Notes: a model not told the origin generated them from the letters alone. A DNA stretch of 14,918 nt from Candidatus Heimdallarchaeota archaeon (GCA_023139025.1 JAGLOH010000016.1:1-14918), one strand, 5' to 3'; numbered from the stretch's first letter, positions 1-7,728 are shown. Program-made: numbers and translations.

Positions 1-683
1 CGAATTGTTATTTTGAAATAATCAAACAACCCTGATGTTGCATTGTAAGCTACTGTGGCATTAAGCTTGAAGTTTGTTATGTTTGTAGGAATAATTCCAA
101 ATCCACTAGTATCAAATCCTGCCATCAAGTTAGTGAGAGTTGTTTCATTCAGTGTTGTTGCATACAAATCGAACTTACCAAGCAAATAGTCTTCATTATA
201 AATAGAATATACATCCATGTAGGTAATATTTCCAAAATCTGTTATGTTAGCCATGAGTTCTCCAAGCATCAAATTGGGATCGGTTTCATTTATAAACTGA
301 CCAAAAGCAGCCAAATAATCAGGTATTACATCAATTGACAATGGTAAAGCAATTGGTAAACCCTGTGGCATTGTAAAGAATACTCCTTCTGATACTTCAA
401 CTGGCACAAAAACGGTTGAATTTAGAGTTACTGTACCTTCAAAGTCAGTCGCATTATAACTATATCCTGTATCGTTGACATCTGTAAATACAATTTTCAT
501 GGTTGTATTTTGCTTCAACGCTAGAGTATAATCTGAACCCCAGATGCTTAGTTGTTTCAACTCAAATACATAAGTCTTATCAGTCTCAAACCCCCAGGTT
601 GCGTTGGCTTTCACAGGAGAAATGAGAGCCATTGAGAAGATAAGTAAAAGAACCCCGCTTGAGAATATTAAATTTCTTTTCAT
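1..683 (-). CDS. Secreted, sequon-rich protein of unknown function (3' end outside the window)
   Basis: The reading frame is open from ATG at 683 to the window edge, giving 227 codons; the C-terminus is missing. The start is fixed by a GGTGAT ribosome site ending 3 bases before the ATG and by the signal peptide that follows. Residues 1-3 are MKR, about 8-24 form a hydrophobic core, and the likely cleavage site is after VKANA (about residue 28). The mature part is rich in Asn, Thr, Tyr and Phe, has almost no Cys, and carries about 11 N-x-S/T sequons (NTT, NDT, NAT, NST, NET, NIT and others). This fits a glycosylated protein outside the cell membrane. I do not recognise a family and see no second membrane segment in the visible part; an anchor could lie in the missing C-terminus. 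It has its own promoter, so it is probably not part of the uvrBC operon upstream. Confidence 0.85.
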   Translation of the reverse strand, partial: MKRNLIFSSGVLLLIFSMALISPVKANATWGFETDKTYVFELKQLSIWGSDYTLALKQNTTMKIVFTDVNDTGYSYNATDFEGTVTLNSTVFVPVEVSEGVFFTMPQGLPIALPLSIDVIPDYLAAFGQFINETDPNLMLGELMANITDFGNITYMDVYSIYNEDYLLGKFDLYATTLNETTLTNLMAGFDTSGFGIIPTNITNFKLNATVAYNATSGLFDYFKITI

Positions 684-684
684 T

Positions 685-691
685 TTATCAC
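685..691 (-). promoter_or_regulatory. Ribosome binding site of the secreted protein gene
   Basis: On the minus strand this reads GGTGATA, a strong match to the archaeal anti-Shine-Dalgarno complement, just before ATG at 683. It settles the start and argues for a leadered mRNA. Confidence 0.6.
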
Positions 692-693
692 CG

Positions 694-712
694 GTTAAGC
701 ATTCCGCTTAAC
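694..712. repeat. Inverted repeat in the leader or start-site region of the secreted protein gene
   Basis: GTTAAGC and GCTTAAC form perfect 7-bp arms around a 5-base spacer (ATTCC). The repeat lies between the TATA box (about 735-742) and the ribosome site (685-691), close to where transcription would start. It could be an operator for a dimeric repressor or a small hairpin at the mRNA 5' end. Confidence 0.6.
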
Positions 713-733
713 TACGTAAAATACGATATTTTC

Positions 734-742
734 ATTTATATA
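734..742 (-). promoter_or_regulatory. TATA box of the secreted protein gene
   Basis: The minus strand reads TATATAAAT here, close to the archaeal TATA consensus. It is centred about 55 bases upstream of the ATG at 683, so transcription would begin near 711 and leave a leader of about 27 bases carrying the GGTGAT site. Confidence 0.5.
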
Positions 743-775
743 CTATTCCTTAATACTAATTCTCTTACTACTTCG

Positions 776-822
776 AGAAAAACCGAACTAGGCCTTTTTT
801 GTGATTCTCTTTATCAAAAAGT
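776..822 (-). terminator. Possible T-tract terminator after uvrC
   Basis: Downstream of the uvrC stop the minus strand has two five-T runs (complement of 816-820 and of 778-782). Archaeal transcription commonly ends on such U-tracts without a hairpin. Placement before the next gene's own promoter fits, but short T-runs are frequent in AT-rich DNA. Confidence 0.3.
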
Positions 823-831
823 GAGTAATTT

Positions 832-2643
832 TCAGTCTTCGTATGGAGATTTATGTAAAGATTTTTGAGCTAATGATAAGATCTGGCTTACAATCTCTTC
901 GTTTACTGATAATAGTTTCTTTAAATCTTCAACTTCTGCTTTAGCAATTTCTTCAATAGTTCCATACTCCAACATTAGTTTTTGCACCTTAGTTTTACCT
1001 ATACCTTTTATTTTTTCAAAAATGGAATCTTGAATACTTCTTAATCTCAGGATTTTATGGTAGTTAATAGCAAATCTATGAGCTTCATCTCTGACATTCT
1101 GAACCAGTTTCAAAACTGGTGAATTTTGTTCAAATTCAATAGATCCGTCTGACCACTCAACAAAAATTTCTTCATTTTTCTTGGCAATACTAATAATAGG
1201 AACTGATATTTTCAGTTTCTTTAGCACTTTTATTGCAATATTTAACTGTCCTTTTCCACCATCAATTATTAGAAGATCAGGTTTAGGGTCTGATTTCAAT
1301 GTTTCAGAACTATATCTTCGACCAATTACTTCCTCCATCATTGCATAATCATTTGGTTCTGTATACGTTTTTCTAATTCTAAAACGTCTATACAATTTCT
1401 TCTGAGGAACACCATTTTCAAAAACCACACAAGACCCTACAGAATGCTCTCCTTTAAGTGTAGAAATATCAAAGCCATGTATTATAATTGGTATCTTTGT
1501 TAATTGAAAATCATTTTTCATTTCGTCCAATATCTTCTCAAAATCCTTTTGATATTGGATATCTCTTTTGAATTTTTGTAACTCATTTCGAGCGTTTTTT
1601 TCTGCAATTTCAATTAGTTGTTTCGCAACAGTTGTTTTGAATGTTCTAATGTTGAAATCCTTTGTTTCGAGAAAACGTTCTGTAAATTCTGAACCCACTA
1701 AAATACTGTATTTGGGTTTTTCTTCACCATAGATGAAGGTAATAACTTCTCCAGTGGTTCCAAGAGGATGGTCTTCCTCTCTTGAATAAAGGTAATTAGT
1801 GATATTGTGTATACGGTGATTTCGCATCTCCAACTTGCTTAATGCTAAGTCTTCTTCATATTCATTAAACGCCAATACATCAATATTCTTTTGCTTAGAG
1901 TGCAAATCATCTTGAATATTCAAAATTGTTAGAACAGCTTGAGTTAAATCACGTAGATTAGCTGCTTTCTCAAAATTAGATTCCTGAGAGGCTAACCACA
2001 TTTCTTCCCCAATACTATCTAGTAAATCAGCTACATTTCCTTTCAGAAAGGATATAACATTTTTCACGATTTTCCCATAATCCTCAGGAGAGATATTGTT
2101 CTTACATGGTGATAAGCATCTTCCTAACCTTTCTCTCATACATCTTGCAGATGAACCTTTTTTAGCTAAACGTTCCATTGTTTTTCCACAATTGCATATA
2201 GGAAATAATCTTACAACTAGTTTAGCAGTTTGTTTTACCATTGTATCCTTGGGAAAAGGGCCAAAGTAAACACTCTTGCTGACTCTTTGATCTGTTTCTC
2301 TTGCAAACAAAAGCTGAGGATATTCCTCTTCCATAGTTATCCTGATTAGCAAATGCGATTTATCGTCTTTCAGCATACTGTTCAGTTTCGGGGACAGTTG
2401 TTTAATCAATTTTTTCTCCAAAATCAGAGCTTCAGATTCATTTCTAGTTATAATCCAATCAACACGATGCGCTAGTTCTTGTAATTTATCTTCTTTAAGA
2501 TCAGTAGTTGTTTGAAAATGTTGCTTTACTCGATTCCTGAGATTCTTAGCTTTACCGACATAAATTACCTTCTCTTCTTTATCTTTTATCAGATAAACCC
2601 CCGGTTCAGTAGGGATTTCTTCAAGATCGGAAAAAAGACTCAT
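832..2643 (-). CDS. uvrC: UvrC, excision endonuclease subunit C
   Basis: UvrC makes the two incisions that flank a bulky DNA lesion held by UvrB. The 603 residues match normal UvrC length and order. An N-terminal GIY-YIG nuclease (residues about 12-90) has G15-V-Y17, Y28-V-G30, R37 and the NESEALILE segment with E76. Cysteines C152, C168, C176 and C180 match the four-Cys pattern reported to hold a 4Fe-4S cluster in UvrC. A UVR segment follows (about 215-250). The RNase H-like second nuclease has D392 (GFDIS), D432, D461 (IIDGGKGQ) and H522 (DEAHR), and a helix-hairpin-helix part lies at about 540-590 (KGIGKTKVQKL). No expected catalytic residue is missing. The gene overlaps the uvrB stop by ATGA (2640-2643), so the two are translationally coupled. 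Bacterial-type Uvr proteins in archaea are usually attributed to transfer from bacteria. Confidence 0.97.
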   Translation of the reverse strand: MSLFSDLEEIPTEPGVYLIKDKEEKVIYVGKAKNLRNRVKQHFQTTTDLKEDKLQELAHRVDWIITRNESEALILEKKLIKQLSPKLNSMLKDDKSHLLIRITMEEEYPQLLFARETDQRVSKSVYFGPFPKDTMVKQTAKLVVRLFPICNCGKTMERLAKKGSSARCMRERLGRCLSPCKNNISPEDYGKIVKNVISFLKGNVADLLDSIGEEMWLASQESNFEKAANLRDLTQAVLTILNIQDDLHSKQKNIDVLAFNEYEEDLALSKLEMRNHRIHNITNYLYSREEDHPLGTTGEVITFIYGEEKPKYSILVGSEFTERFLETKDFNIRTFKTTVAKQLIEIAEKNARNELQKFKRDIQYQKDFEKILDEMKNDFQLTKIPIIIHGFDISTLKGEHSVGSCVVFENGVPQKKLYRRFRIRKTYTEPNDYAMMEEVIGRRYSSETLKSDPKPDLLIIDGGKGQLNIAIKVLKKLKISVPIISIAKKNEEIFVEWSDGSIEFEQNSPVLKLVQNVRDEAHRFAINYHKILRLRSIQDSIFEKIKGIGKTKVQKLMLEYGTIEEIAKAEVEDLKKLLSVNEEIVSQILSLAQKSLHKSPYED

Positions 2644-4616
2644 CTAGTTTCCACCATTTTCTCAAGTTCTTTAATTTTATCGCGGTAAAGCGCAGCTTTT
2701 TCAAAATCTAAAGCTCCAGCTGCTTCGGCCATTTTTTCCTTTAAGTCATCAATTACATAAAGAATATCTTGACTAGTCAAATCATCAGGAACTTCTATTC
2801 TCTCTTCCTCTTTAGGTTCAATTTGCATCAATGTCTCTACGATAGATCTTATTTCTTTACGAATTGTTGTAGGTTTGATACCATGTTTTTCATTATATTC
2901 TTGTTGAATTCTTCTTCTTCTATTATTCTCGGTTATAGCTTCTTTCATAGAATCTGTAAGATTATCAGCATACAAAATAACGCTACCATGAACGTTTCTG
3001 CTAGCTCGACCCATAAGTTGAATTAGCGAACCTTTAGAACGTAAAAATCCTTCTTTGTCTGCATCAAGTATTGCAACAAGAGCTACTTCAGGAAGATCCA
3101 ATCCTTCTCTTAGAAGGTTTATTCCAACTACCACATCATATTTACCTAATCTAAGTTCTCTTAATATCTCAATACGGTCTAAAGTGTCTACCTCATGGTG
3201 TAAATAAACTGACTTAATATTCATTTCCAGAAGATAGTCAGATAGCATCTCTGCACTCTTTTTAGTGATAGTTGTTACCAAAACTCTTTCTCCCTTACTT
3301 ACTCTTTGGTTTATCTCACTAACAAGACCAGTTATTTGTCCATCAGTTCCTCTTACGTCTATTTTTGGATCCACAAGACCAGTTGGACGAATGATTTGTT
3401 CCACAATTTGCTCAGATACATCATATTCATAATTTCGAGGAGTGGCACTTGTGAAAACAACGTTGTGCATATATTTTTCCGTTTCTTCGAATCTGAAAGG
3501 ACGATTATCAAATGCAGAAGGAAGTCTGAAACCATGCTCAATTAGATTCTTCTTTCTTGAGTAATCTCCACCATACATTCCACGAAGTTGAGGGATAGTT
3601 AAATGTGATTCATCAATGATAAACAAGAAATCTTCGGGGAAGTGGTCAAGCAAAGCAAAGGGTTTTTCACCAGGTTTTCTTCTATCAAAATGACGAGAGT
3701 AGTTTTCTATTCCAGAGCAGCCACCTGTTTCTCTTAGTAATTCCAAATCATATAGTGTCTTTTGCCTTAATCGATGTCTTTCCACAACCTTGCCATCCTT
3801 TTCAAATTCAGCTAATCGCATATCTAGTTCTATCTTTATGTCTTCAAGAGCTGATTCAAAGAAAGCATCATTTGCAAGATATTGGGTTCCTGGATAAATT
3901 GACATTGCTTCATATTCTTTCATCATTTCTCCTGTAACTGAATGTCGAGAAGTTAAACGTTCTATCTCGTCTCCAAAGAACTCAATACGATAAACGTAAT
4001 CACCATATAATGGAAAAATATCAATGGAATCACCCCTAACTCTGAAGGTTTTACGATCTAGATTCACGTCATTCCTTTCGTATTGATTTTTGACTAACTC
4101 TAACATCAAATCCTGCCTATCTAAAGAATCACCTACTTTCAAAGCTATTCTTCTAGAACGATAAACATCAGGAGGACCAGTACCATAAATACAAGAGACA
4201 GATGCACAAACAATTACATCATCACGAGTAGCTAAAGCTTCGAGAGCAGTGTGACGCAAACGCTCAATTTCGCGATTTATATCAACGTCCTTCTCAATGT
4301 AAAGATCTTTAGAAGGAAGATAAGCTTCTGGTTGATAGTAATCATAAAAACTGACATAATAGCAAACTGCTGCTGAGGGGAATAAGGTTTTGAATTCACC
4401 AAAAAGTTGTGCAACAAGTGTTTTGTTAGGACCGATTATCAATGTAGGTTTCTTGATTTTATCAATAACAGATGCCATGGTAAAAGTTTTTCCAGAGCCA
4501 GTAACACCTAGAAGTGTTTGATGTTGATATCCTTTATTTATTCCTTCAACTAGTTTAGCTATAGCTTTCGGTTGATCTCCCTTTGGAGTTAAAGGCGTTT
4601 CTATATCTAATGGCAT
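2640..4616 (-). CDS. uvrB: UvrB, excision repair damage-verification helicase
   Basis: UvrB receives damaged DNA from UvrA, opens and verifies the lesion, and recruits UvrC. The 658 residues cover the whole family: Walker A GVTGSGKT (37-44); the Tyr-rich beta-hairpin that inserts between strands (YVSFYDYYQPEAYLP, about 87-101); DESH Walker B (335-338); TSATP motif III (about 389-393); helicase motif V (GINLLREGLDLPE, about 498-510); motif VI QLMGRASRN (533-541); and a C-terminal UVR domain (about 622-656) that contacts UvrC. Motif VI in most UvrB reads Q(T/M)IGRAARN, a mild difference. The ATG at 4616 is preceded by AGGAG (minus strand, 4625-4629), which supports this start. uvrA is absent from the window and must lie elsewhere if the system works. 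Confidence 0.98.
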   Translation of the reverse strand: MPLDIETPLTPKGDQPKAIAKLVEGINKGYQHQTLLGVTGSGKTFTMASVIDKIKKPTLIIGPNKTLVAQLFGEFKTLFPSAAVCYYVSFYDYYQPEAYLPSKDLYIEKDVDINREIERLRHTALEALATRDDVIVCASVSCIYGTGPPDVYRSRRIALKVGDSLDRQDLMLELVKNQYERNDVNLDRKTFRVRGDSIDIFPLYGDYVYRIEFFGDEIERLTSRHSVTGEMMKEYEAMSIYPGTQYLANDAFFESALEDIKIELDMRLAEFEKDGKVVERHRLRQKTLYDLELLRETGGCSGIENYSRHFDRRKPGEKPFALLDHFPEDFLFIIDESHLTIPQLRGMYGGDYSRKKNLIEHGFRLPSAFDNRPFRFEETEKYMHNVVFTSATPRNYEYDVSEQIVEQIIRPTGLVDPKIDVRGTDGQITGLVSEINQRVSKGERVLVTTITKKSAEMLSDYLLEMNIKSVYLHHEVDTLDRIEILRELRLGKYDVVVGINLLREGLDLPEVALVAILDADKEGFLRSKGSLIQLMGRASRNVHGSVILYADNLTDSMKEAITENNRRRRIQQEYNEKHGIKPTTIRKEIRSIVETLMQIEPKEEERIEVPDDLTSQDILYVIDDLKEKMAEAAGALDFEKAALYRDKIKELEKMVETR

Positions 4617-4675
4617 TCTTGTTTCTCCTATCTTTTAATTGTTAAAAAGTATGTTTATCAGTTAGAAAGATTTCA

Positions 4676-4685
4676 TTTTAAAAAC
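4676..4685 (-). promoter_or_regulatory. Candidate TATA box of the uvrBC operon
   Basis: The minus strand reads TTTTTAAAAT about 64 bases upstream of the uvrB ATG. Transcription starting about 27 bases further on would leave a leader of roughly 35 bases with the AGGAG ribosome site. A second AT-rich stretch (CTTTTTAAC, 4641-4649) is an alternative but would leave almost no leader. Confidence 0.35.
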
Positions 4686-4745
4686 TAGGAAAAGAGATAC
4701 TAACTTTTAGTTTCTGAATTTTTATCTCGATCAAGTTATGTAAGT

Positions 4746-4772
4746 CTTGTTCTAACAAGCAGTACATATGTA
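4746..4772. promoter_or_regulatory. Two small dyads in the divergent uvrB / small-protein region
   Basis: CTTGT-tcta-ACAAG (4746-4759) and the perfect 10-base palindrome TACATATGTA (4763-4772) lie side by side, upstream of the TATA box of the plus-strand small gene. They could be operator sites. Short palindromes are easily met by chance in AT-rich DNA. Confidence 0.25.
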
Positions 4773-4789
4773 ACAGCCGTGTAATACAT

Positions 4790-4798
4790 CATATAAAG
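4790..4798 (+). promoter_or_regulatory. TATA box of the 69-residue protein gene
   Basis: CATATAAAG lies 25-33 bases before the ATG at 4823, the distance expected for a leaderless archaeal transcript. No ribosome site precedes the ATG, which agrees. Confidence 0.5.
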
Positions 4799-4822
4799 AA
4801 GTGAAATCTTGAATCTTATTAT

Positions 4823-5032
4823 ATGGAATTCAGAAATTATTTTGATATTCCACGTGAAGAAATCGATGAAAAAGGTATTATGAGTTACCTTGAGAGACTT
4901 TACAGGAAAATCGGAGCTCCAAAGGGAAGGATAAGTGCTTGGTACTCTTTACCTCACGAGGATAAAGGAATAAAAAGAATTTGTGTTTTTTATTCTGCTG
5001 ATGAAACTCAAGAGAAGCAAGCAGTTAGATAA
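4823..5032 (+). CDS. Small protein of unknown function (69 aa)
   Basis: I do not recognise this protein. It is a charged, soluble sequence with no signal peptide or membrane segment. Residues about 10-32 look helical (EEIDEKGIMSYLERLYRKIG) and about 36-58 look like a beta-hairpin (ISAWYSLP...RICVFYSADE). No Cys-pair or catalytic motif stands out. The start is supported by a TATA box at leaderless distance. The gene points away from uvrB and is followed by another small gene with its own promoter-like site. Balanced residue use and the promoter make a real gene likely; function is open. Confidence 0.65.
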   Translation: MEFRNYFDIPREEIDEKGIMSYLERLYRKIGAPKGRISAWYSLPHEDKGIKRICVFYSADETQEKQAVR

Positions 5033-5084
5033 TATCTGTTTTATCTTACAATAAGCAAAGAAGGCTAATAGCAATTTTGTCAGT

Positions 5085-5093
5085 CTTAAATAC
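5085..5093 (+). promoter_or_regulatory. Possible TATA box of the 86-residue protein gene
   Basis: CTTAAATAC lies about 25-33 bases before ATG 5118, again leaderless spacing. A second AT-rich run (TTTATTTTAA, 5101-5110) is too close to the ATG to act as the TATA box. Confidence 0.35.
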
Positions 5094-5117
5094 TGAAATA
5101 TTTATTTTAAAGCAAGT

Positions 5118-5378
5118 ATGGTTTCAACTATTAGTACAAAAAAACTCGTTTTAGATGAGTTAAAATTTATACTACCTCATCAAAAAAGAGCCCTTCTTCT
5201 GTTAAAATCGGATATCATTAGGGAAAGAATGAAGGGATACGCATTGCTAACTACATGTTTTCGGATGAGTTCTCCTGATATTCAAAATTATATTCGCAAT
5301 AAATGGAAAGAGGAAAAAGACTTGAAAGACATAAAAAAAGCATTTATCGCGTATTGCGAACAAACATTTCTAGGATAA
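5118..5378 (+). CDS. Small helical protein of unknown function (86 aa)
   Basis: I do not recognise a family. The sequence reads as all-helical: about 9-35 (KLVLDELKF...LLLLKSDIIRERM), about 36-50 around two Cys/Thr-rich turns, and about 52-83 (PDIQNYIRNKW...KKAFIAYCEQTF). It is basic, with no membrane span. A leaderless-type promoter precedes it. Its stop codon ends 5 bases from the stop of the HEAT-repeat gene on the other strand, so the two transcripts probably overlap at their 3' ends. It may be an independent gene or a small accessory of the neighbouring operon; nothing in the sequence decides this. Confidence 0.65.
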   Translation: MVSTISTKKLVLDELKFILPHQKRALLLLKSDIIRERMKGYALLTTCFRMSSPDIQNYIRNKWKEEKDLKDIKKAFIAYCEQTFLG

Positions 5379-5383
5379 ATACA

Positions 5384-6157
5384 TTAGTTGTTTTCTTCCT
5401 GCAGGGGAAAGTAAACAGGGAATATAAGACGAGCAAAATTTTGGTACATTTCAACACTATAATCCTTCTGTTCGATTAATCCTTCCAGTTTTACGATTTC
5501 AGATTCAGTATAGCCTTTCATATCTGGAAATACACTTTGGTTACCGTAATCCATAATTTTGCAAATTATTTCACCGACTTGCTCTAATTCTAGATATGAT
5601 TCAATCAGGATATGAATATGAGGAGTTAGTTTATCTGATTGCTCTTCCTCTTTAACTGAATCAGCTATTCGTACTACAGAAAGGATTGCAGCTCTTCTTG
5701 TAATGTAGTCCTTTGCATAAACTACATTTTTCAACGGATAAAGAACGTCAATATCTTGTAAGTAACCTATTGCCCTAATCGCTGCATACTGAAGATCATA
5801 ATCGCTTTCTTCTAGTATTTTTACTAAATAAGGTTTGGACGCATAATCCTTTAAATGACCTAAAACTTCCAAGGTAGGTAGCTTAATAGCCAATGAACTT
5901 CGTTCTATAAGATCATGAAGATAGCTAAGGATTTTCTCTTTAAGCTCTGGAAATTTTGAAGCATATTCAACTATGGTTGAAGCTGCAGCATTTCTTACAT
6001 TCCAGTCAGAATCTTCTATTAGTGGATAAATTTTGTTGATGCTCTTTGCTTTACCATTCTTCTGTAAGAATAAAGCAAAATTAGCTCGATCTAGGGGATC
6101 GTCGCTTTTTTGTTTTCTACCTATGAATAATCCTCTAAAGAAATTTACTAAACTCAT
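5384..6157 (-). CDS. HEAT-repeat protein, last gene of the five-gene operon
   Basis: The 257 residues are mostly paired helices of the HEAT / PBS-lyase type, which act as protein-binding scaffolds. Repeats are visible at about 41-70 (PLIEDSDWNVRNAAASTIVEYA), 82-105, 108-136 (LVKILEESDYDLQYAAIRAIGYL) and 138-168 (PLKNVVYAKDYITRRAAILSVVRIA). The last 80 residues are acidic and less clearly repeated. No catalytic motif is seen. The N-terminus, MSLVNFFRGLFIGRK, is amphipathic and looks much like the membrane-binding N-terminal helix of Arf GTPases, so it could touch a membrane (inference). Its ATG overlaps the stop of the preceding gene as ATGA (6154-6157), so the two are made together. The likely role is an adaptor for the AAA+/VWA set. 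Confidence 0.85.
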   Translation of the reverse strand: MSLVNFFRGLFIGRKQKSDDPLDRANFALFLQKNGKAKSINKIYPLIEDSDWNVRNAAASTIVEYASKFPELKEKILSYLHDLIERSSLAIKLPTLEVLGHLKDYASKPYLVKILEESDYDLQYAAIRAIGYLQDIDVLYPLKNVVYAKDYITRRAAILSVVRIADSVKEEEQSDKLTPHIHILIESYLELEQVGEIICKIMDYGNQSVFPDMKGYTESEIVKLEGLIEQKDYSVEMYQNFARLIFPVYFPLQEENN

Positions 6158-7728
6158 AATTCAAACAACCCCTCTTTAATGAGATAACTTATAGCACCTC
6201 TTTGTGGTTGAGTTAGTTTTCTAAGAAATGTATAATCTATCTTTCTAACTTCAAACCTTTCTTCCTTTTCCTCGTCTAAATCAAACTTGTAAGCGTCCTT
6301 CCTTTTTGTAACTTGAACAGCTCTTGTAACCACAGGAAGGTTATATGGCGACAAAGATTTGTACTTTGCTTTATGAACTGCAAATAAGGTTGCAACATGA
6401 ATCCCACCTATTTTCTTGAAAACGATAATATCTGCAAAAGCTGGTAGAATTGTTTTGAAATCGTCTCTATACAATGCCATATGATTATGTAAAATGACTA
6501 ACTGATCAATTCCTACACCGTACTCGTTAGCTTCAAACACATATACCTTCTTATCATCCACTTTTACATATCCTTTTGAGGAAATTCTAGGATTATCATC
6601 AAGTAGTTGCCCAAATGTGGAATATTTTCTTCTAAACACCTTACTTACGTATTCTTCAATTTGTCTCCAGCCATATGCATAAACAGACCATATATCTGTC
6701 CATCTACTTCTAGAAGAGTGCCAATGTTCAACTACAAACTCAGAATGAGCGTTTTTGTTAACAGCTTGTAAATCTTTAATATCATTCCATGAAAACTCTT
6801 CAAGGAATTCCAAATCAGATTTAAATGAGAAAAGCTTCTGAAATACTGTTTTCTCATCAGAGTACTTCGCAACAAGTTTATTCATCGCAGCAAGACTAAA
6901 TTCACCTATAGGGGGTGCAAGGAAAGCTTTCAATTCTTTAGGATACATAATTGTTTTATCGTCGTGTCTTTTTGGAAGCTTATACTCTTCCTTCTCTAGT
7001 AAATAATTAATTGCTTTTTTCTGAATGTAATGTGCAAAGCCCTCACCTATAAGTTCATGGAGATTCTTCTTTCTTACAACCTTAGCCCTTTCATTTATCA
7101 GATTAATTGCTTCTATTGAAAAATTATTGAAAAGAGTATATTTCCTAGCATCTTCTGGAGGAGTATAGAAATCTTCCACTCCTGCTTCTGTAAATAATCG
7201 AATTACGCCTATCAAATCTTGGAAGTATTGCCAAGCCCAAACATGTTTATTTTGTGAAGTTTGGTTCAATTGAAATACATTGTTTGTCATTAGTTCTTTT
7301 AGAACTAAATCTAATTGGTATAATTGTGCTAAAATTCTTGGCGAATTAGACTCAGTTTTTTCATTCAGATAAGCATGAGCAAACGCATGTATCAACATAA
7401 CTCTTAGAGTTAATTCTTGTTCTTTAGTAAGTTCTTCTGGAGGAACAGAAAGATAAACAAGAGTTGGTAAAGAGTTATAGACAGTCTCCTTTCCAGTTGG
7501 AAGGAAATCGCTAATCCTAGCTGACCGAAGGTTTGTAATTTGTTCAGAAGTGAGTATAGCTTGTGGAGTTCCTGTTACCTCTACAACTCTATTAACAGAA
7601 ATATGCATCTCAGGATTAATGAAAATTAATATCCTATAATTCTCAGGTGTTTCCCCAACTAGAGTTTTAAAGTCCTCTCTAGCATTGTTGTAAACTTCGA
7701 TTACGTCACTAAGTTCCTCTTTAAGCAT
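6154..7728 (-). CDS. HxxxH...EGFAHY protein, zincin-like or SpoVR-like, in the AAA+/VWA operon
   Basis: I start this at ATG 7728 (524 aa), which overlaps the VWA stop by 8 bases and has GGGAG 10 bases upstream; an in-frame GTG at 7758 would add 10 residues. Residues 114-118 read HAFAH inside a helix (MLIHAFAHAYLNE), and 229-234 read EGFAHY (LIGEGFAHYIQKKAI). In gluzincin peptidases the matching motifs are HExxH and NEGFAxY, so the first histidine pair and the distal Glu are kept while the catalytic Glu is Ala (codon GCG). SpoVR proteins, partners of PrkA and DUF444 VWA proteins, have as I recall a similar HxxxH-like segment followed by NEGWAxxWH. Between and after these lie Trp/Tyr-rich helices, and residues about 370-460 look like beta-strands. 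No signal peptide or membrane span is seen. It could be a metal-binding substrate or effector of the AAA+/VWA pair, or an inactive peptidase. The gene is certain; family placement is tentative. Confidence 0.6.
   Translation of the reverse strand: MLKEELSDVIEVYNNAREDFKTLVGETPENYRILIFINPEMHISVNRVVEVTGTPQAILTSEQITNLRSARISDFLPTGKETVYNSLPTLVYLSVPPEELTKEQELTLRVMLIHAFAHAYLNEKTESNSPRILAQLYQLDLVLKELMTNNVFQLNQTSQNKHVWAWQYFQDLIGVIRLFTEAGVEDFYTPPEDARKYTLFNNFSIEAINLINERAKVVRKKNLHELIGEGFAHYIQKKAINYLLEKEEYKLPKRHDDKTIMYPKELKAFLAPPIGEFSLAAMNKLVAKYSDEKTVFQKLFSFKSDLEFLEEFSWNDIKDLQAVNKNAHSEFVVEHWHSSRSRWTDIWSVYAYGWRQIEEYVSKVFRRKYSTFGQLLDDNPRISSKGYVKVDDKKVYVFEANEYGVGIDQLVILHNHMALYRDDFKTILPAFADIIVFKKIGGIHVATLFAVHKAKYKSLSPYNLPVVTRAVQVTKRKDAYKFDLDEEKEERFEVRKIDYTFLRKLTQPQRGAISYLIKEGLFEL

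Noticed and set aside
659..868. Plus-strand frame of 69 codons spanning the secreted-gene start and the uvrC end
   Set aside because: It crosses the signal-peptide codons, a promoter and the uvrC tail of minus-strand genes; its Phe/Tyr/Ile-rich product looks like translated AT-rich spacer.
4682..4713. AAACTA / TAGTTT inverted repeat in the uvrB upstream gap
   Set aside because: Six-base arms with a 20-base loop in AT-rich DNA are expected by chance, and no further pairing extends the stem.
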